41,750 nucleotides of DNA from Apostichopus parvimensis. Its lineage: Eukaryota > Echinodermata > Holothuroidea > Aspidochirotida > Stichopodidae. Within the stretch, counting starts at the first letter, position 1; every line of letters begins with the position of its first letter. Below the pieces are notes generated by a model. That model worked only from the letters and a program-made list of their open reading frames with translations, was not told the DNA's origin and made no database searches. Below are positions 34,659 to 41,750 of this stretch, in pieces. A program made the position numbers and the translations under genes. The stretch spans positions 1-41,750 of the forward strand of contig KN888650.1 of NCBI GenBank assembly GCA_000934455.1, written 5' to 3'.

Positions 34659-35085
34659 AAGGAGACATCATCATTGTATGTTGTATAATCAGAGAGAGAT
34701 GCTCTATTTGGAGTGATAAGGACCATGAGGGAATGCTGAGGAGATGTTGATTGGTGGGTTATCTTGTGGTGAGGCCGTCAATTTTGTACCAGATGCAGTC
34801 AATTCTTTTACAACTGAGTTGTGATCTGTCAGTGGTTACAAAATTACTTCCAATATCTCCAAATGGAACTGGACCATGGCAGGATAGATCGGGGCTGTCA
34901 GTTTGACTTTTTTCAAATTTCCTTGGCGAGAGGAACATGAGAGTCCCTGTCGAACAGTGTATTGTCCATTGCTACTGAAAATTCCAACCATTTCATGTTG
35001 TTTGAATATATGAATATTAAGTATATGATATCTTATATATGATTCTGAATTGTATTGGGTAGGGTTCTCATGCTCCCTTTTAACG
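34659..35085. other. PPAN 3' region, no gene seen
   Basis: Sequence after the PPAN stop codon. No canonical AATAAA is evident close to the stop, so the transcript end cannot be placed. Confidence 0.4.
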
Positions 35086-35147
35086 AGCTTCAGCTTCAGC
35101 TTCAGCTTCAGCTTCAGCTTCAGCTTCAGCTTCAGCTTCAGCTTCAG
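35086..35147. repeat. (AGCTTC)n hexanucleotide microsatellite
   Basis: About ten uninterrupted copies of AGCTTC downstream of PPAN. The purity suggests recent slippage. Confidence 0.97.
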
Positions 35148-35616
35148 GGAAGATACTAGGAGTGCCTAACCTATGGTAGGCAGAATGATTAATGTTGATG
35201 TTTGATAAAGAACTATTTGGAGTGGGCAGGTCAGGTTTCTATATCTGATATGTTGGTTTTCAAGATACATTTTATTTAAAATTGTGAGTTGTCTGGTAAG
35301 CTCCTTTAAGTTGCCATATGGTGTCTACTAGTCGGTTAGATTAATTATCAATCACATATATTTGAGTTTCCCGAAATGTAAAAATATGGAGTTACTTTTA
35401 CCGACCTTGCAAAATTGTGAAGGGGACCATATTACTAAATGTAGGGTCTGCACTGTTCGTCAATGTCAGAAAAAACAATATCATCTTCAAATGACAATCT
35501 TCATGTGAACATAAATACATATTTTGCAAGAACTTTAAATGGATGTTATTTCTACCACTTTGATTTGCATTTTTGAGATTTGTTGTTGTCTTAAAGGAGA
35601 CACAGTTTCAACCATA

Positions 35617-35711
35617 TCGGCTCACTCGCAACTCTCGGCTCTCTCGCAACGCTCGGCTCCCTCCGCAACGCTCGGCTTCTTCGCAAATCTCGGCTCCCCC
35701 GCAACTGTCGG
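35617..35711. repeat. 19-20-bp tandem repeat, about 5 copies
   Basis: Imperfect units of the form CTCGCAACKCTCGGCTC repeat about five times. Lengths vary by a base or two, which breaks any reading frame. The array is GC-rich against an AT-rich background. Confidence 0.85.
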
Positions 35712-38700
35712 CTCCTTTAGCTTATAGGACAGTGATCTTTGTGAAGAAGAACTTCTCAAAACAGCTAAGGAAAACATCTTGCTCTGTTTGGGAGACAGCC
35801 TAGTTCAAATCATGTCTGGGAGCTGTCATTTTGTTACTTTTTGATGGCATACAGTTGTGGCACTAGGATCTGAAACCATTCTCATCGTTTTGCTTTTCAT
35901 TTCTTCAGGTTGGAATGTTAATCATATTGAACCTGAAAGCAAGTTCATCATTAGGTCATGAAACCAGCACCAATATTTTAGATCCTGCATATGGAAAACT
36001 TGTCCATAACAGAAAGTAAACATTGCATTGAAATAAAGAAAAACCTAATAAATTTAAGCCACATATTTAGACTTGATCAAGTCAAGTAGGGTTTATGTCT
36101 CCTGGCTGTAGGGGGGGGGGGGTGAGTAGGGCAAGGTAAGGAGGGTTGGTTGTTCTTGACAGTTATCTCTCTCTCACATAGACCAATAATGATGGTTGTG
36201 TTGCATATCTTTCAAGTAATGAGTCTCACATCTTGTTGTATTTCAGGGTGTAATATTTACTGAGTACTGTCAGTTTGAATCTTTATGAACAGATGCTCAG
36301 AATTCCTTTAATTTTGAACACAAAAGAACAATAATAATAAATAGCACACGGACAAAAAGGGTTGACATTACGTCAAAGTTCTTCTATTCTCCAATTTTTT
36401 TTGTGTCATAGTAAGCTAAATAACTTTAGGAAATTAATACTTAGGGTTATTAAGTATTTGAAACAAATAAAAAGTAAAACCATTGGAAAGATGTAAATCA
36501 TGTTAATTTATGAACTACGACATAAAATATTCATGAATGATGATGACACCTTATGACGCAAATTGATCGGTGTCACAAAGGGTTACAAGATTAGTAATAC
36601 TGCAGGCAATTCGTAAAGACCACAAATCATATTTTGCATCAAACATTTTGTCTCCAAAGCCAGTTTTTGACAAAAATGCTACCAAATATATCTTTTCTAT
36701 AGATGTGGGGACTCTAAGTAGTTATTTAAAAATAAGAACTGAGATATTGTAGGTTCAAAATTATGAATATTCAACATGAAATCATGAATATTTATCACAT
36801 TTCAAGATGAGTTTCCTCTGAGGTTTTAATTTTTTTTTTTTTTTTAGTAACTCTAACTTAACCTCTAACTTCAAACTTAAAAATGCAGCAAATAAAACTC
36901 TGTTTGCATGCATTCTTTTCTTTAACAAGCAATAACGATTTGTGAGAGTTTAAGAAAAGTTTTAAAAAAATTTAAGAAAAAGGTGGATACAAACACAGGC
37001 GAGTGAATTTTGTAGACTGCATTGTTAAAGCAATTTATATAATTATAACTTTCATAACACTTCTGCCAATAAATAACCAGTTTAATTTTGCATTGTAGTC
37101 AGGATGTCGCTGTATATATTGACAGATATTTAACAGGAACAATACCTTACAACAACAACAAAAAATTGTGAATGTAATGGAAACTTTCAAAGAGTAAATT
37201 AACAGGAACTTGCATGTCGTTTGCCTTATGGAAGGACATCAATGGGAAGACAAAATTGTGTGGTTTCTCTTTTGACTGTATTTTCTGCTCTCGATGCAAA
37301 GTAAATTCAGTCTCAAAGAATGTTTTGAAAATTCAGTTCAGTTTTTATTTACTACCACAGAGAAGTTTTAAGGAAGGCAACACATATGGGTGTTATACAT
37401 TGGTTTTTTTTGTGTGTGTGTGTGTGAAGGTGGATATATTTGTCAGGAAGGATTGTGACCACTCATAAAACAGTTATATTAGTTAAATTACAATTTTAGG
37501 CAGGGTGACAAAAAAAAGAACACCTGGTGGATGTTAAAGTGTCTAAGTTCATTTACCTGTTAACTAAGCTCAGAAAATATTGTAAAAATAATTGAAATTA
37601 CATAACAAACTCACTTAACAACTTTTAATTTGTTGAACTTTGAATATATCCCAAGTGCCCTTTACTCATGTGAACTCATAATTGTCATTGATATGGAATT
37701 GGGAAATCAGTTGGTGTGAATTGTGTTTCCCACCTGCACTACAAATAACACTAATGAGCAGACAACCTGCTAAATTGACACTGCCAAAAATGGGACACGT
37801 TTTGTGTTTTTTCTATATTTTGCCGTTTTCCACCGAACGATAGGTTATCACATTCGGCTTCACATTAAACATCACGGTGACCTTTGCATTAAAGGATTAA
37901 ATTATATATCAGCCTGTCACGGCTCCGTTAATCAGTTATTTTAAACTGTGCCCTTCCAAATTATTATTATAAAAATTCTGGTTGCTTTGCCCCTGATACC
38001 AAAAGCAAGAGTAATATATTTACTTAAATTCTTAAAGAGTTTGATCGGACAACAGTTTTAAGTTCAGTTTTCAAACTTTACAGAATGAATACATGATCTT
38101 TAAAATGCATGTGTATGAAATTGCTGACAGCTTTACTAGCCAGAATTTTGAAATGTTTTCTGTGACTTTTCAAATCTCTTTTGTTAAGTATTACTGAATT
38201 TCTAAACCTGCTAAATGACTGTACATCTTTAATCAAAATATCTTCCCTTGCTCAGCCCTGCTGAGCGTTTGCCCCATAAAACTGCATTTGAACATAAAAA
38301 AACAAACTTTAGTATCTATTTAAAATAACAGAAATTATTAAAAACTAAAACTGCAAAGTTCTAATGCAAGTAGACATTTGAGTTAATTCATAAAATTAAA
38401 AAATTAAACAGTTAGTGTACCCTGCCATTCCTAAAAGTTCTACACTGCAAGTGAACGCATAATGAAAGCCAAAAGTACTAAAAATCACAAACTGTGCCCC
38501 AAAAATGAAGATAACAATGCTATTAAACTGCTTTACTACTTTTTCTTTGGAAAACGCAGAAAATAGTCTAGTTTAAGAGTCGATTAAATCGCATTTCAGA
38601 GGATTTTCGCCAGTTGCCTCTTAATTTACAACACAACAAAGTATTAATACCTCAGATGTGAGACACTTTTAGCGATGATCGTTTTTTACCATGTTTGAAT

Positions 38701-40900
38701 GGTAGTTCTGTTTCTCTTAGATTATTAACAAATTTCAGAAATTCCGGGGCGATGAATATTGTTCACTGAAGTTGAAATCAGAACCAATAAGGAACATTCA
38801 AAAACATTCAAAAACAATATTTCCTGTTGAGACAAACAGATCTAAATAGCACTGGGGAAAACATTCTTTTGACAAAATTAAATGGCAAAGTTTTAGAAAT
38901 TGAACTTGTTGGGTTGCCCCAGGTAAAAAAGAAAAGAAAAAAAAATCAGGAAAATGGTTGGTGAAGAGCCTAATGCTGTAAACATATTTGAGATGGTCAA
39001 TGGTTATACACTGATCAATTTGTCCTAGAAAGAATGAACTTCTCTCGTTATTTTTTCCACAGTACGTGCCAAGTGAAGGGAAAGGGGACTTATGCACCAG
39101 AATACAACTGAATATTACTCTAAAACTTGCAGAGAATTTGGAGTTGTTAAAGGCTTTCCAATCATCACTTACTTATACTCTCTCTTCTAAATTTTTATTT
39201 GGAGAAAAGGTTTAGCAAAATCCATATGGATGCCTTGAAGGATCACATCTGAAAGCAAACGTGTGAAGCCTACACTCGCATATGAAAAAGTAGACTAGCA
39301 ACAACAAGAAAAGCAGAAACAAACAAAGCAAAACAACTTTTGGTCAAATATTAAAAATGTCACTGTTCATAAATTATTGCTCTTATTGAGTCCAACATTT
39401 GATCCATTTTGTATGAGGACGGAGAGAACAGCAGAGAAATTGGGGGCTGGTCACAGTCATTACTCACATCCACTTTACCCTCATCCTCCTCCCCCCCCCC
39501 TCCCCCTTCCTCCATAACTAGAAACATCTGTCCCCTCTTCATAACTAGAAACTGAAAAATTACATAAAAATATTGAATCAATACGTATGTTTACCACTAA
39601 ATTCACCTCACAGTCATTGGTGACAAGTACTCCACCTCCCCCCTCCCCCCTCCCCCCCCAATGATCCCTTAATTACTCCTCCCCCTTCTGCCTTGTAAAA
39701 TTGACTGAATTCAACGTTAATAAAGGGCTGATTCATAACTCAAGAGTTTAACTCTACGATTTGTTCTGTTTTGGTTTTGTTATCAAGTCTGAATTGTCAT
39801 CTATGATATATATGAGGTAATACTTTTCAATATAACAGCATTCACAACTAACTCTCATGCAAAAATTATCTCTCAAAGAACAATGCGTATTGCATAACTT
39901 TTGAAAGGTAAATTGGTTTAATCACTCCATATACATTTAACTTTTCGTTGTCTGTCGAGGCACCAGATAAACAGAATAAACTCATTTATGCAGATATTTA
40001 ATAATGTAGCACTGTATGATGCAAACAAATTCCTACCAAACATGCGACTGAAAACACACTGGCATCGCAGTTGTAATTGCAATGACAATATCTCGCTGTC
40101 TTCTTAAAGGAGTCAACAAAACATATCAATGCTTTTTTGTTGAAAATACTGAACTTTCGACAGAAGTTGCTTTGTTGCTTTTATTAAAAGGTGCCGAGAA
40201 TGGGGGCAACCCCTCTACTGCTGCTGTGGTAATCTGAGTTTAATGTATGTTACTGAAAGGGCGCCATCACTATCATCCCTAAATATGCTACAAAATCAGC
40301 GAATGGTCCCTGATGATCAAAGAATAATTTGACTGCCACCGTGAAAGAATTTGTTCCTCACTGAGACATTAAACCCAGCACTCCTTCATGTCTTTGAATA
40401 ATCAGGAGAGAGAAATGACTAAATTTAAGCATACTCAAGTTTGAAGTCAATACTGACAACCTTTATACCTAACAAGGACCTATCCGGAACGTCTAGGATA
40501 AACATGAGCCTTTCTCCTTTCTTGGAACTAACTGAACACATTTAAAAGAATTAGAAATAAAAGAAAACGTTTTGTTTCATTAGTTCTGGATAAGATAACA
40601 AGATGTGAAATATGAACAGGTTTAAAAATACTGAAATAAAAAAAAAAATTTATATTCTGTTAATGGTAAAATTTTAATTTGTAAACGTTACAATAGTACT
40701 AACAAATAAGCTCTTCCTTTTTCTTGCGAGATGATGATTCCTTTTTAGAACTGAACTGACAGACCCGCATCTAAAATGGCTAAAAATATAAAATGTTGAT
40801 AATGTCAATGGATACTTCTAAAAGCCTGTGTGTATTAATAATGGTGAGTTAACAGTTCGTTCATCACGCCTGAATGTTTAGATCAAAATCCTTCTGGAAT
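35712..40900. other. intergenic stretch, no gene recognised
   Basis: About 5 kb of AT-rich sequence with only short open frames that resemble no known protein. It holds G or C homopolymer runs at about 36110-36123, 39490-39505 and 39637-39659, and a short GT run at 37411-37425. No RNA genes or paired transposon ends were seen. Confidence 0.5.
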
Positions 40901-40909
40901 GGTAGGGAA

Positions 40910-41750
40910 CTACGTACCATATGGACGGTATCATTCTCCATAGACTGCACTACATACCCAGCATGGACGCTACCCATGAATTAACAACACCTCATGGAGA
41001 TAATACCACCCTGATGATAAATACCAGCATCATATATAGGGTCAAAACCATCCCAGAAGGATTCTGTTCTATACAGATGACAAAATCCTGTGCTTGAGGA
41101 CAAGTGCATGATATATATAAGGACAACACCATTCTGAACGGGATATGACATCTTGCAAGGACAACCCTACAACAGCTCTAAGTGTTTACACAGAGAACAC
41201 CATCCTTTACAAACAACTGCATGTCTTTATAACAAAGCCATCCTGTAGGGACAAAACAGTGTTGTCTAAGGACAACACCATCCTGAATGGATACTTCCAT
41301 TCCTCTAGGGACAACACACATCTCACATGAGCACTCTCCTTCCGAAACATTCATAAAGTAACTGAATCCTCTGAGGACAACACCATCTTATAGAGATATA
41401 TACTTCAAGGACAACACAATGCTCATTATTTCATATGGACAATGTACTCTTATGACAACACTATCCTGTAGGGACAAAATCCACTACAATGAAATCCCGT
41501 AACGACAATATTTTATAACAACATCCATTAGGACAACATCCTTTTAAGGACAACAACATCCTATAGAGATATATTCCTCAAGGACAACACCATCCTGTAG
41601 GGACAACTCCACTACAGACAACACCATCCTGTCATAATAATTATCATGTAAGGACAACACCATCATGTAGAGAAACTGTCTTCTAAAGACAGCACCATCC
41701 TGTTAGGACAAAATCCTCTATGGACAACACCATCCTATAGGGACAACTCC
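40910..41750. repeat. degenerate minisatellite running off the window
   Basis: The motif GGACAACACCATCCTGTAG and variants (GGGACAACTCC, AGGACAACACCATC) recur at irregular spacing of roughly 20-35 bases. They are barely recognisable near 40910 and become regular from about 41260 to the right edge. Short open frames within it are repeat artefacts. The gradient suggests the array is younger or more homogenised beyond the window. Confidence 0.85.

Noticed and set aside
37498..37540. CAGGGTGACA-like sequence resembling a transposon terminus
   Set aside because: No inverted partner or target duplication was found downstream or upstream within the window.

Overview
This is a 41.75 kb piece of an AT-rich animal nuclear genome. 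It has no prokaryotic features: no operons, no ribosome binding sites, and no open frame long enough to be a single-exon gene. Four housekeeping genes can be read exon by exon, with GT/AG introns and compatible phases. They are TSEN15 (minus strand, 467-2944, 5' exon missing), COQ4 (plus, 8000-12027, 5' exon missing), PSMB1 (minus, 14871-18717, complete, 237 residues) and PPAN (plus, 19110-34658, complete, 509 residues in 13 exons). The proteins look like deuterostome orthologues. The many TAGGCCTA-like motifs (for example around 18440-18560), the tRNA-derived SINE and the many small DNA transposons would suit an echinoderm, perhaps a sea cucumber. That species guess is inference only.

Layout. 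1-2944: the 3' part of TSEN15, with a dispersed repeat in two copies (1-230, 2147-2415) and a 288-bp inverted-repeat transposon in its last intron. 2945-7999: sequence between the identified TSEN15 and COQ4 exons. The two genes point away from each other, so their first exons and a shared promoter probably lie here. This stretch also holds a 1.09 kb transposon with tandem-repeat arms and a 548-bp inverted-repeat transposon. 8000-12027: COQ4, with a tRNA-derived SINE in its second intron. 12028-14870: the convergent COQ4/PSMB1 interval, with a further inverted-repeat element. 14871-18717: PSMB1. 18718-19109: a compact divergent interval, probably a shared PSMB1/PPAN promoter. 19110-34658: PPAN, whose introns carry a T-poor block of about 1.1 kb, a 24-bp minisatellite, a textbook hAT-type MITE and a 26-bp perfect palindrome. 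34659-41750: no recognisable gene, several short tandem repeats, and at the right edge a degenerate minisatellite that runs out of the window.

The genes act in separate basic processes: tRNA splicing (TSEN15), coenzyme Q synthesis (COQ4), the 20S proteasome (PSMB1) and 60S ribosome assembly (PPAN). No new multi-gene system is evident. The most unusual items are the set of structurally distinct non-autonomous DNA transposons (two with apparent 6-bp target duplications), the compositionally odd PPAN intron 1, which shares a segment with the 13.5 kb element, and a minisatellite translated within the PPAN tail.
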